7,960 nucleotides of DNA from JBKPNX01 sp050729115 (GTDB lineage: Bacteria; Pseudomonadota; Alphaproteobacteria; Geminicoccales; Geminicoccaceae), in assembly GCA_050729115.1 (NCBI GenBank), contig JBOHKK010000297.1, positions 1 to 7,960 of the forward strand, given 5' to 3'. A program made the position numbers and the translations under genes. Below, one piece after another: positions 1 to 6,576 of this stretch. Every line of letters begins with the position of its first letter. The stretch's first letter is position 1. Under the pieces are notes generated by a model. It searched no databases. It worked only from the letters and a program-made list of their open reading frames with translations, and was not told where the DNA came from.

Positions 1-80
1 CGCCAGGCCCGCCAGCGATCGCCGAGCGACCACGACGGCGGCGCCGGCGGGCGCGCCGCGACGGTCGCCGCATCCTGCAT
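1..80 (-). CDS. possible start of the gene after ugpB (partial, perhaps ugpA permease)
   Basis: An open frame begins at the ATG at 80-78 and runs off the left edge after 26 codons. It reads MQDAATVAARPP, then a Pro-rich stretch and GDRWRAW. This resembles a short cytoplasmic N-terminus with basic and Trp residues ahead of a first membrane segment, but no membrane segment is inside the window. The classical order ugpB-ugpA-ugpE-ugpC makes the UgpA permease the leading guess, on synteny only. I see no good Shine-Dalgarno sequence before this ATG. A second ATG at 73-71 opens a different, very Arg-rich frame that looks less like protein. The true start may also lie outside the window. Confidence 0.3.
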   Translation of the reverse strand, partial: MQDAATVAARPPAPPSWSLGDRWRAW

Positions 81-100
81 GCCCGGCGCGAGACCGGGCA
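80..100 (-). promoter_or_regulatory. stem-loop between ugpB and the next gene
   Basis: TGCCCGG (80-86) and CCGGGCA (94-100) form a perfect 7-bp GC-rich stem around a 7-base loop. It lies 73 bases after the ugpB stop codon and touches the first base of the putative next start codon. There is no T-tract, so it is not a classical intrinsic terminator. Hairpins in this position in binding-protein operons often stabilise the binding-protein mRNA or lower permease expression; that role here is inferred. Confidence 0.35.
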
Positions 101-173
101 CGGCAGACTCAGGATGCGCCGAACGCCGCAACTCGCCGCCCCACGAACGGCCTAAGCGCCGGGCCGCCTCACC

Positions 174-1496
174 TCAGCTGTTGGCGTCCTCGAACCGCCG
201 CAGCAGCTCGTTGCCGCGCGCCACCGCGTCGTCGAGCGCCTGCTGCGCGCTCTTGGAGCCCTGCCAGACCGCTTCCAGCTCCTCGTTGATGATGTCCCGG
301 ATCTGCACGAAGCTGCCGAAGCGCAGCCCCTTCGAGTTCTCGGTCGGCGGATTGAGCGTGATCTGCTGGATCGCCGTCTCCGTGCCCGGGTTCTTCTCGT
401 AAAAGCCCTGCTCCTTGGTCAGCTGGTAGGCCGCCTCGGTGATCGGCAGGTAGCCGGTGAACTGGTGCCAGTCGGCCTGGACCTCGGGCGACGACAGGTA
501 GCTGAAGAACTCGGCCACGCCCTGGTAGTCCGCCTGATCGCGCCCCTGCAGCACCCACAACGTGGCGCCGCCGATGATCGAGTTCTGCGGCGCGCCCTCG
601 ACGTCGTCGTAGTACGGCAGCATGCCGATGCCGAACTCGAAGCCCTGGACGTTGGCCTTGATGCTGGCGTAGGCGGCCGAGGACGCGAAGAACATGGCGC
701 ACTCGCCCGAAAAGAACTTGGGGTCGGGGTCGCCGCGGCGGCCGCCGTAGTCGAAGATCTTGGTCTGCTGCCACTCGCCCATGTTGGCGATGTGGCGCGG
801 CGTGATCTCGTTCTGGTTGAACACGAGCTCGGTATCGAGACCCTCGAAGCCGTTCGCCTGGGTGCCGAGCGGCTTGTCGTGCCAGGCGCTCGCGTTCTCG
901 ACCTGGATCCACGACTGCCACTGGGTGGTGAAGCCGCAGGGATAGCCCGCCTCCTGGGTCTTCTGCGCGAACTCGACCAGCTGGTCCCAGGTCGCGGGCG
1001 GCTGCTCCGGATCGAGACCCGCGGCCTCGAAGGCGGCCTTGTTGTAATAGAGCACCGGGGTCGAGCTGTTGAACGGCATCGACAGCATGTCGCCGTCGGA
1101 GGTGGTGTAGTAGCCGACCACCGCCGGCAGGAAGGAGGCCGGGTCCCACGCGATCCCGGCGTCCGCCATCAGCTGGTAGACCGGGTAGATCGCGCCCTCG
1201 GCGGCCATCATGGTCGCGGTGCCGACCTCGAACACCTGGACGATGTGCGGCTGCTCGCCGGCGCGAAAGGCCGCGACCGCCGCGGTCATGGTCTCGGTGT
1301 AGTTGCCCTTGTAGGTGGGCACGACCTGATACGCGTCCTGGCTCTGATTGAAGCCTTCGGCGATCTCGTTCAGCTTCTGCCCGAGCTCGCCGCCCATGGC
1401 GTGCCACCATTGGATCTCGGTCGCAGCCTCGGCCGACGCGCTAAGGCCAAGCGCCAGCGCGGCCGCGGCCGGGAGCAGAATTCGATCGGTTCGCAT
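174..1496 (-). CDS. ugpB: sn-glycerol-3-phosphate ABC transporter, periplasmic binding protein UgpB
   Basis: This is the periplasmic receptor that captures sn-glycerol-3-phosphate (and probably glycerophosphodiesters) and delivers it to the UgpA/UgpE permease with the UgpC ATPase, feeding phosphorus and glycerol to the cell. It has 440 residues, the usual family length. A Sec signal peptide (residues 1 to about 24) has the n-region MRTDR, an Ala/Leu core and an AEA cleavage site before ATEIQWWHAMGG, the typical mature start of UgpB. Ligand-pocket residues known from E. coli UgpB, recalled from memory, have clear counterparts: Tyr66, Glu90, Ser144/145, Trp170, Ser272/273, Gly309/310, Tyr349 and Arg400. 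Trp170 corresponds to the E. coli Trp that packs on the glycerol moiety, so the substrate is likely G3P-like. The ATG is preceded by AGGAGAGG (1510-1503), fixing the start. The gene is divergent from the small ORF at 1676 and is probably first in a ugp operon continuing to the left. Pho-type control is usual for the family, but I could not identify a Pho box. Confidence 0.96.
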   Translation of the reverse strand: MRTDRILLPAAAALALGLSASAEAATEIQWWHAMGGELGQKLNEIAEGFNQSQDAYQVVPTYKGNYTETMTAAVAAFRAGEQPHIVQVFEVGTATMMAAEGAIYPVYQLMADAGIAWDPASFLPAVVGYYTTSDGDMLSMPFNSSTPVLYYNKAAFEAAGLDPEQPPATWDQLVEFAQKTQEAGYPCGFTTQWQSWIQVENASAWHDKPLGTQANGFEGLDTELVFNQNEITPRHIANMGEWQQTKIFDYGGRRGDPDPKFFSGECAMFFASSAAYASIKANVQGFEFGIGMLPYYDDVEGAPQNSIIGGATLWVLQGRDQADYQGVAEFFSYLSSPEVQADWHQFTGYLPITEAAYQLTKEQGFYEKNPGTETAIQQITLNPPTENSKGLRFGSFVQIRDIINEELEAVWQGSKSAQQALDDAVARGNELLRRFEDANS

Positions 1497-1524
1497 GTCA
1501 TGCCTCTCCTGTTCCGACGGGTCA

Positions 1525-1557
1525 TGCAGGCTGCGACCCGAACGGCGCCTGCCTGCA
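1525..1557. promoter_or_regulatory. inverted repeat in the ugpB leader, possible operator
   Basis: TGCAGGC (1525-1531) is matched by GCCTGCA (1551-1557), with a second overlapping GCCTGC at 1547-1552. The arms are centred about 45 bases upstream of the ugpB ATG, between the candidate promoter and the Shine-Dalgarno sequence. It could be a regulator binding site or a leader-RNA hairpin. The arms are short for a GC-rich genome, so chance occurrence is quite possible. Confidence 0.25.
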
Positions 1558-1592
1558 ACCCGTCTTATGCGACGACCTTCGACAGTCCGATG

Positions 1593-1621
1593 ACACTACG
1601 TTCGGTTCCGGCAGCGGACAA
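1593..1621 (-). promoter_or_regulatory. ugpB: candidate sigma70-type promoter for ugpB
   Basis: On the minus strand TTGTCC (1621-1616, 4 of 6 matches to the -35 consensus) and TAGTGT (1598-1593, 3 of 6 matches to -10) are separated by exactly 17 bases. Transcription would begin about 90 bases before the ugpB ATG. Position and spacing fit, but the hexamers are weak. A PhoB-assisted promoter would also tolerate a poor -35. Confidence 0.25.
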
Positions 1622-1675
1622 GGCCGGCCTTGACCACCCCCGCCGCGCTATCAAACCTGCGTTCAGGAGGCGGCC

Positions 1676-1774
1676 ATGGCCCAGGTGATCGTGCGAATCG
1701 CCGCCGACCGGCGGCTGGCCGGCCGGCTGAGCGGGACCCCATGGGCGGAGCGGGCGATCAGCTTGTGGAACTGA
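1676..1774 (+). CDS. small unrecognised ORF, 32 residues, strong ribosome-binding site
   Basis: This is the only plausible plus-strand gene in the window. AGGAGG (1665-1670) sits 5 bases before the ATG, about as good a Shine-Dalgarno sequence as exists. The product starts MAQVIVRIAADRRLAGRL and ends ERAISLWN. It is basic, with no clear membrane segment. Of its 32 sense codons, 30 end in G or C, as expected for coding sequence in this genome, although the background GC is also high. It is divergent from ugpB and convergent with the topoisomerase gene, so it is not a leader peptide for any visible downstream gene. Its TGA lies inside a hairpin (1772-1788). A TTGACC at 1630-1635 could be a -35, but I see no convincing -10. 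I do not recognise the protein. It could be a true small protein, the leftover 5' end of a decayed gene, or chance. Confidence 0.4.
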   Translation: MAQVIVRIAADRRLAGRLSGTPWAERAISLWN

Positions 1775-1788
1775 GCGCGCCACGCTCA
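1772..1788. terminator. hairpin at the end of the small ORF
   Basis: TGAGCG (1772-1777) and CGCTCA (1783-1788) form a 6-bp stem with a 5-base loop. The stem contains the stop codon of the small plus-strand ORF. There is no T-tract on either strand. It lies between convergent coding regions, a place where bidirectional transcription end points are common, but its termination activity is unproven. Confidence 0.3.
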
Positions 1789-1810
1789 ACCTGTAGCGGC
1801 CCGATGCCGC

Positions 1811-1836
1811 GGTCGAGGCCGATCGCCGTCTCGACC
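1811..1836 (-). terminator. stem-loop just past the topoisomerase gene
   Basis: GGTCGAG (1811-1817) pairs with CTCGACC (1830-1836), a 7-bp stem with a 12-base loop beginning 6 bases after the topoisomerase stop codon. It lacks a U-run, so it would act as an mRNA 3'-end stabiliser or with Rho rather than as a simple intrinsic terminator. It probably marks the end of the four-gene minus-strand block. Confidence 0.35.
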
Positions 1837-1842
1837 ATGCGC

Positions 1843-3060
1843 TCAGGCCCTGCGCGCGGCCTTGGCCTCCTGCGTCACGGCGGCGCGCAGCGTCTTCTTG
1901 AGATCGCGCGGCTGCGTCTGCTGCTGCTGGCGTTTGTCGACCTCCCTGCTGAGGCGCTGTTGCAGGAACGCGAGCACCGCCGCCTCCTCGCCGCTCAAGC
2001 CCTCGAGCTCCTCGCGCAGTACCGCCTCGACCTCGTCCTTGAGGAACGCCAGGAGGCTGCCGTCGAGGTAGGAGTCCAGGATCGCCGGATGAATGTAGCT
2101 CTTGCGGCATACGGCGACGGTGTTGCCCAGACGCTTGGCCACGTGCTCGATCGCGCGCGTGAGGTTGCGCTTGGCCGCCGCCTGGGTATCGAAGCTCTCG
2201 AACTCGCTGAGCGCGAGCGAGGCGAGCACGGTGCCGGCCCAGGTGCGGAAATCCTTGGCGGTGAACGGCTCGCCGGTGATCTCCTGGAGATAGGCGTTGA
2301 CGTCCGCCGAATCGACGTCGCGGCGCACGCCCTCGGAATCGACATATTGGAACAGCTCCTGCCCCGGCAGCTCCTGGCAGGCGCGCACGATCCGGGCCAG
2401 GCGGCGATCCCGGAGCGACACCTTGTGCAGCTTGCCGCTCTTGCCGCGGTACTCGAACGCGAGCTCGGCGCCGTCGAACTCGACGTGGCGATCGCGGAAC
2501 GTGGTGAGCCCGTAGCTCTTGTTGTCGCGGGCGTACTCGGCGTTGCCGACCCGGATCAAGGTGGTCTCGAGCAGGCGCACGATGGTCGCCAGCACCTTCG
2601 CGCGCGGCAGCCCGTGGCGCCGCAGATCGGCATCGACCCGCGCCCGGATCCCCGGCAAGGCTTTGGCGAAGATCAGGGTCCGATCGAACTTGTGGGCATC
2701 GCGAACTGCCCGCCACTCGGTATGGTAGCGATATTGCTTGCGCCCGCGGGCATCGCGCCCGGTGGCCTGCAGGTGGCCGCTCGCGTAGGGGCAGATCCAG
2801 ACCCCGGTCCAGGCCGGCGGGATCGCGAGCGCGCGGATCCGCGCGAGTTCCTTGCGCTCCTTGAGCACGCGCCCCTCTTGATCGCGATAGCTGAAGGCCC
2901 GCCCGGCGCGTTTCCTGGTGATCCCAGGCATGGCGTCGGTGACGTAGCGGAGCCCGGCGGCTGCCGCCGCCCTGGCTGCGGCCTCGGGATCCGTCTCCGC
3001 CGCGAAGCCGCGATCTTCGTCGTCGTCATCTCTGCGCTGCATCGTGCCTTGCACGGTCAT
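1843..3060 (-). CDS. DNA topoisomerase IB (poxvirus/eukaryote-like bacterial type)
   Basis: This enzyme relaxes positive and negative DNA supercoils by nicking one strand through a 3'-phosphotyrosine bond, without ATP. It has 405 residues. The N-terminal domain (about 38-120) carries GLRYVTD, IPPAWTGVWICP and GHLQATGRDARGRKQYRYH, the usual DNA-clamp motifs. The catalytic domain follows. Active-site residues are Arg170 (IRVGN), Lys207 (RGKSGK), Arg272 (KDFRTWAGT), Asn313 (LGNT) and Tyr322 (CRKSYIHP). The spacings (37, 65, 41 and 9) match those I recall for Deinococcus radiodurans TopIB, including Asn in place of the viral and eukaryotic His. About 80 residues follow the tyrosine, with charged, Gln-rich, helix-prone sequence (376-384) of unknown role, longer than the minimal poxvirus enzyme. 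The N-terminus has a short acidic run (DDDDED, 11-16). Its start lies 45 bases after the hydrolase gene. The ATG at 3060 has only a weak AGGTGG before it; Met7 is an alternative start. Such enzymes are usually dispensable accessories in bacteria. Confidence 0.97.
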   Translation of the reverse strand: MTVQGTMQRRDDDDEDRGFAAETDPEAAARAAAAAGLRYVTDAMPGITRKRAGRAFSYRDQEGRVLKERKELARIRALAIPPAWTGVWICPYASGHLQATGRDARGRKQYRYHTEWRAVRDAHKFDRTLIFAKALPGIRARVDADLRRHGLPRAKVLATIVRLLETTLIRVGNAEYARDNKSYGLTTFRDRHVEFDGAELAFEYRGKSGKLHKVSLRDRRLARIVRACQELPGQELFQYVDSEGVRRDVDSADVNAYLQEITGEPFTAKDFRTWAGTVLASLALSEFESFDTQAAAKRNLTRAIEHVAKRLGNTVAVCRKSYIHPAILDSYLDGSLLAFLKDEVEAVLREELEGLSGEEAAVLAFLQQRLSREVDKRQQQQTQPRDLKKTLRAAVTQEAKAARRA

Positions 3061-3105
3061 CGCCCACCTGCCGCTGCGCCTGCCCCGATCAAACGGGCCA
3101 TGCGC

Positions 3106-4350
3106 TCACCGGGTTCCCGCAGCTGCGAAGGCGCCCGGCATCGCCGTCCCGCCAGCCGCGCGACAGCGGTCCGGATCGGGTGCCGGCATGGCGTCGCGCC
3201 GGGACAGCAGGCGATAGATCGCGCGCCAGAGCCCGATGCCATCGAGCAGACCGCCGGGACTCAGCTCGATGTGGCCGAGCCGGTCGAGCACGTACAACGA
3301 AACCTGGTCGTCCGGCACTGCCGCCGCCAGCGCCTGGCTCTCGGTCGACGGGATCATCGGGTCGTCGCGACCGTGCAGCAGGATGAGGTCGAACGGCAGC
3401 TGCGACAGGTCGCGCCGCTCGAGGTCCAGCGCCTCGAGATCGGCGCGGATCGGCGCCGGCAGGGCGGCGATCAGCGCCGGCACCCGGTCCGGGTCAGGGT
3501 TGTCGAGCAGCGCCATCACCGCGCGGCCCTCGGGGCCGAGGCGCGCCCGCAGAGCGGCGATGTCGGCATCGAGGTCGTCGAGCTTGCGCGCCGCGATCTC
3601 GGCGAGCGCCATGCGATCGGTCGGACCGGCGAGGCGCCCGGCGTTGGCCTGCACGAACACCCACTTGCCGTAAGCGTTGGGCTCGCGATGGCGCCACGGC
3701 GCCTCGGGGCCCTCGCGGTAGTAGCCGGTGGTGAAGAACGTGACCACGGCCTCGACGTCGTAATAGCCGCCGATCGCGGAGAGGAACCCGACCAGGTCGC
3801 GATTGGCTGGCGCCAGGGCTGCGAGCAGCGCCGGCCCGGTGGCGTAGGAGATCGCCGCCACCCCGACGGCGCCCGCGCGCTCGGCCGGCGCGATGCAGCC
3901 GCCGAGATAGCGGATCGCCGCCCCGATCGGCTGCGCGTCGTCGGGGCCGAGGTGCCGGGTGCGCAGATTGGGGATCTCGGGCACCAGGACCGCGAAGCGG
4001 GCGCGCGCGAAGGTCTTGGCGAACGCCACCAGGCGCGGATCGTCCTTGCCTCGGTCGACCGCGCCCGGGACCATGACCAGGACCGCCGCGGCGGCCTCGC
4101 CCGGCCAGTAGAGGTCGCCGAGCAGGGGCTCCGCGTCGGGACCCGGAATCGACCTACGCGTAGGTTCGGGCGTGCTTGCCTTGAGCGCGCTCGGCCCGCT
4201 GCCCGCGGCGACGTCGGCCAGCACCCTTGCCGCCTCGAGCGCCCGCGGCGGCGAGCAGGCGGCGAGCGCCAGAACCAGTCCGATCAGGCCGGCAATTCCG
4301 GGGAGGCCGCCGGACCGACCGCTCCAGACCGACCGCGAGGAGACGGGCGT
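3106..4350 (-). CDS. putative alpha/beta-hydrolase-fold lipoprotein, unusual start codon
   Basis: This is a probable serine hydrolase anchored in the cell envelope; its substrate is unknown. Counting from an ACG codon at 4350 gives 414 residues. Residues 1-31 form a lipoprotein signal peptide: an Arg-containing n-region, the core GIAGLIGLVLALA and the lipobox LAAC with Cys32. The hydrolase domain (about 75-385) has a strand AVLVMVPGAVDRG, a nucleophile elbow AISYA with Ser168 (Ala replacing both classical Gly positions), the acid Asp330 in LLHGRDDPMIP and His360 in DRLGHIE, a complete Ser-Asp-His triad. A long insertion (about 200-310) probably forms the lid. No ATG, GTG or TTG precedes the signal core in this frame. 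The ACG sits 6 bases after GGGAG (4361-4357) and 14 bases past the debranching stop codon. Other starts are GTG at 4224, with a GAGG 8 bases upstream (372 residues, signal lost), and ATG at 4074, which would cut into the fold. Coding and fold are well supported; the start is not. Confidence 0.8.
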   Translation of the reverse strand, partial: TPVSSRSVWSGRSGGLPGIAGLIGLVLALAACSPPRALEAARVLADVAAGSGPSALKASTPEPTRRSIPGPDAEPLLGDLYWPGEAAAAVLVMVPGAVDRGKDDPRLVAFAKTFARARFAVLVPEIPNLRTRHLGPDDAQPIGAAIRYLGGCIAPAERAGAVGVAAISYATGPALLAALAPANRDLVGFLSAIGGYYDVEAVVTFFTTGYYREGPEAPWRHREPNAYGKWVFVQANAGRLAGPTDRMALAEIAARKLDDLDADIAALRARLGPEGRAVMALLDNPDPDRVPALIAALPAPIRADLEALDLERRDLSQLPFDLILLHGRDDPMIPSTESQALAAAVPDDQVSLYVLDRLGHIELSPGGLLDGIGLWRAIYRLLSRRDAMPAPDPDRCRAAGGTAMPGAFAAAGTR

Positions 4351-4364
4351 GGCTCGCTCCCGGT

Positions 4365-6569
4365 CTACAGCGTGATCGCGACCCGGCCGTCGCCCCGGCG
4401 ATCGAGCACGTTGACCGAGACGTCGGCGCCGTAACGGCGCAACATGACGTCGAACTGGCTGTCGCCGACCCGGAGCTGACGGATCACCACCTGATCGAGG
4501 AAGTCGGGCAGACGCGGCTGGCGGAAGCGCACCCGTTCGCCGGCCAGATCGAAGCTCAGGCCGAGGCAGGCCTGCAGGAAGGCGAAGGGAGCGGCGCTCG
4601 CCCAGGCCTGCGGCGAGCAGGCCACCGGATAGAGCGTCGGCCCTTTGCCGGCGACGCGCCGGAACCCGCAGAACAGCTCCGGCAGGCGCCGCAGATCCAT
4701 GTAGCTCGCCGCCTCGAACAAGGCGTGGAACAGTCGCGCCACGCGGTCGCTCAGCCCGTAGCGGCCGAAGCCGAGCGCGATCAGGGCGTTGTCGTGCGGC
4801 CACACCGAGCCGTTGTGGTACGACATGGGATTGTAGCGGACCTCGGATTCCGCCAGCGTGCGGATGCCCCAGCCCGAGAACAGGGCGCGGTCCATGAGCA
4901 GATCGGCGGTGCCCGCCGCCCGCCGCGGGCTCGCGATGCCCGAGAGCAGAACCTGACCGGCGTTGGACGTGCGCACGCGGCACGGCTGCTTGGCGCCATC
5001 GAGCGCGAGTGCGTAGGTGGTGATGTCCGGGCACCAGAAAGCGGTCTCGAAGCGCTCGCGCAGCGTGGCGGCTTCGCCGCGCAGCGTGGCGGCCAGCCGG
5101 CCGAAGCCGAGCGCGGTCGCCAGGTGGGCGGCATGGCGCTTGGCGGCGAACACGTAGCCCTGGACCTCGCACAGCGCGATCGCGCCTTCGGCGAGCCGGC
5201 CATCGGCGTGGAACACGGAATCCTGGGAGTCCTTCCAGCCCTGATTGCGGAGGCCGCGCTCGCCGAGCGCCGCGTATTCGACGAAACCGTCGCCGTCGCG
5301 ATCGCCCCACTGGTCGATCCAACCCAGCGCCGCCTGAACGTTCGGCCAGATCGTACGGATGGTGTCGAGATCGCCGGTCCGTTCGTAGTACATCCCGGCG
5401 AGCATCACGAACAGCGGCGTCGCGTCGACGCTGCCGTAGTACATGCCAAACGGCACTTCGCCGAGCTGCGCCATCTCACCCTGCCGGGTTTCGTGCAGGA
5501 TCTTGCCGGGCTCGGCGTCGGCCTCGGGCCGCTGCTCACGGGCCTGGGTCGCCCCCAGGAACCGCAACACGCCTTTGGCGATCCCCGGGTCGATCCAGAG
5601 CAGCTGCAGCGCCGTGATGATGCCATCGCGGCCGAACGCTGTGCAGAACCAGGGGATGCCGGCGTAGGGGTAGGGGCCGTGCGCGGTGTCGGTGACCAGC
5701 ATGTAGAGGTCGGCGATCGAGCGGCAGACCACTTCGTTGAAGATCTCGTTGGACGTCTCGATGGCGGCGGCGCGCGAGGTGGACGTGCGCAAAGCCCGCC
5801 GGGCCTGGTGCAGAGAAACGAAGAACTGCTGGGCCCGCGGCCGGCGCGGCTCGCTGCCGTTGCACTCGACCGCGAAGAACAGCGACCTCCGCTCCGACGG
5901 CCTGAGCGCCAGCTCGAACGCCGCGCGGCTCGTGTCGAGCAGGGCTGGCTCGGGGGCGAGGTGCACGAGCATACGGCGCACGTCGCCGGCGATCCCGTGA
6001 TAGGTGAACGCGACGGCCGCCGCCCCCTGAACCGCCGCGGTCGTCTTGCCGCGCGCTTTGCGATGGTGACCGCGCACCTCGAACAGATCGGCGAAATCGG
6101 TCTGGAACATCAGGGTGAGGCGGATGTCGTGGGCGCGATCGTCGAAGTTGCGCACCGCCAGGCGCTCGTGGGCGCGCCCCTGCCACACGAACTTGGCGCG
6201 CACGATGTGGATGGTGTCACGCGGCAGATACAGCCGGCCCGCCTCGTCGAAGAAATCGGGGTTGGTGAGATCGGCGGTCAAGAGCGCATTGTTGTCCTGG
6301 ACCGTCGAGCTGAGCAGCAGCGGCCGCCGGTCGTTGATCAACAGCTGCAGACCGGAGAGGAAGCGGGTGTCCTGGTGGTAGAGGCCTTCGGGGCTGCCCT
6401 CTCCGGGAACGATGTCGCCGTAATGGTCGAACACCCCGAAGGTGTCGCCGTGCTTCAGCGTTCGCGGCCGCCGCTCCTGCAGCGACGAGGTCGCCGGGAT
6501 GTAGAACTGAACGGCCGGCGCCGGAGGCGGCAACGCCTCGGCAGCGGCGGTCCGATCGGCGGCATCCAT
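4365..6569 (-). CDS. glycogen-debranching-type amylo-alpha-1,6-glucosidase
   Basis: This is a cytoplasmic enzyme of the bacterial amylo-alpha-1,6-glucosidase/GDB1 group, expected to act on alpha-glucan branch points or related alpha-glucosides. Residues here are numbered from the GTG at 6608, which is 13 residues longer. The N-terminal beta-sandwich domain (about 50-250) has LKHGDTFGVFDHYGDI and GLYHQDTRFLSG, typical of the family's N-terminal domain. The catalytic (alpha/alpha)6 barrel (about 285-690) has PWFCTAFGRDG with Asp328 as likely general acid, NQGWKDS with Asp460, SYHNGSVWPHDN (596-607) and LPELFCG with Glu644, a candidate base. The total of 734-747 residues is usual for the family. 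There is no signal peptide. I prefer the ATG at 6569: GAGG (6578-6575) lies 5 bases before it and overlaps the TGA of the glycosyltransferase gene, a classic coupling arrangement, whereas the GTG at 6608 has no Shine-Dalgarno sequence. No alpha-amylase-type transferase domain is present, so two-step glycogen debranching as in eukaryotes is not implied. The physiological substrate is inferred, not shown. Confidence 0.93.
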   Translation of the reverse strand: MDAADRTAAAEALPPPAPAVQFYIPATSSLQERRPRTLKHGDTFGVFDHYGDIVPGEGSPEGLYHQDTRFLSGLQLLINDRRPLLLSSTVQDNNALLTADLTNPDFFDEAGRLYLPRDTIHIVRAKFVWQGRAHERLAVRNFDDRAHDIRLTLMFQTDFADLFEVRGHHRKARGKTTAAVQGAAAVAFTYHGIAGDVRRMLVHLAPEPALLDTSRAAFELALRPSERRSLFFAVECNGSEPRRPRAQQFFVSLHQARRALRTSTSRAAAIETSNEIFNEVVCRSIADLYMLVTDTAHGPYPYAGIPWFCTAFGRDGIITALQLLWIDPGIAKGVLRFLGATQAREQRPEADAEPGKILHETRQGEMAQLGEVPFGMYYGSVDATPLFVMLAGMYYERTGDLDTIRTIWPNVQAALGWIDQWGDRDGDGFVEYAALGERGLRNQGWKDSQDSVFHADGRLAEGAIALCEVQGYVFAAKRHAAHLATALGFGRLAATLRGEAATLRERFETAFWCPDITTYALALDGAKQPCRVRTSNAGQVLLSGIASPRRAAGTADLLMDRALFSGWGIRTLAESEVRYNPMSYHNGSVWPHDNALIALGFGRYGLSDRVARLFHALFEAASYMDLRRLPELFCGFRRVAGKGPTLYPVACSPQAWASAAPFAFLQACLGLSFDLAGERVRFRQPRLPDFLDQVVIRQLRVGDSQFDVMLRRYGADVSVNVLDRRGDGRVAITL

Positions 6570-6576
6570 GCGGACC

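Noticed and set aside
169..1410. 413-codon minus-strand frame inside ugpB
   Set aside because: It is an out-of-frame shadow of the well-supported UgpB, with Arg/Gly-rich low-complexity sequence.
1564..1592. CATAAG as a second -10 candidate for ugpB
   Set aside because: No -35-like hexamer lies at 16-18 bases upstream; the sequence there is CATCGG.
1758..1838. 26-residue minus-strand ORF starting 4 bases after the topoisomerase stop (begins MVETAIGLDRG)
   Set aside because: It has only a distant AGGG as a ribosome site, overlaps the stem-loop at 1811-1836 and contains several codons unusual for the region. I recognise nothing. It might be a decayed gene fragment, since another minus frame continues readably after its stop, but this cannot be supported.
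1630..4434. 934-codon open frame on the plus strand across the topoisomerase and hydrolase genes
   Set aside because: It is antisense to two genes with clear catalytic motifs and is Arg/Ala/Gly-rich without domains. Long stop-free antisense frames are expected in high-GC genes.
4365..5322. Upstream extension of the hydrolase frame to a start at 5322 (738 codons)
   Set aside because: It would overlap the debranching gene by almost 1 kb, and the extra part is an Arg/Pro-rich shadow of that gene.
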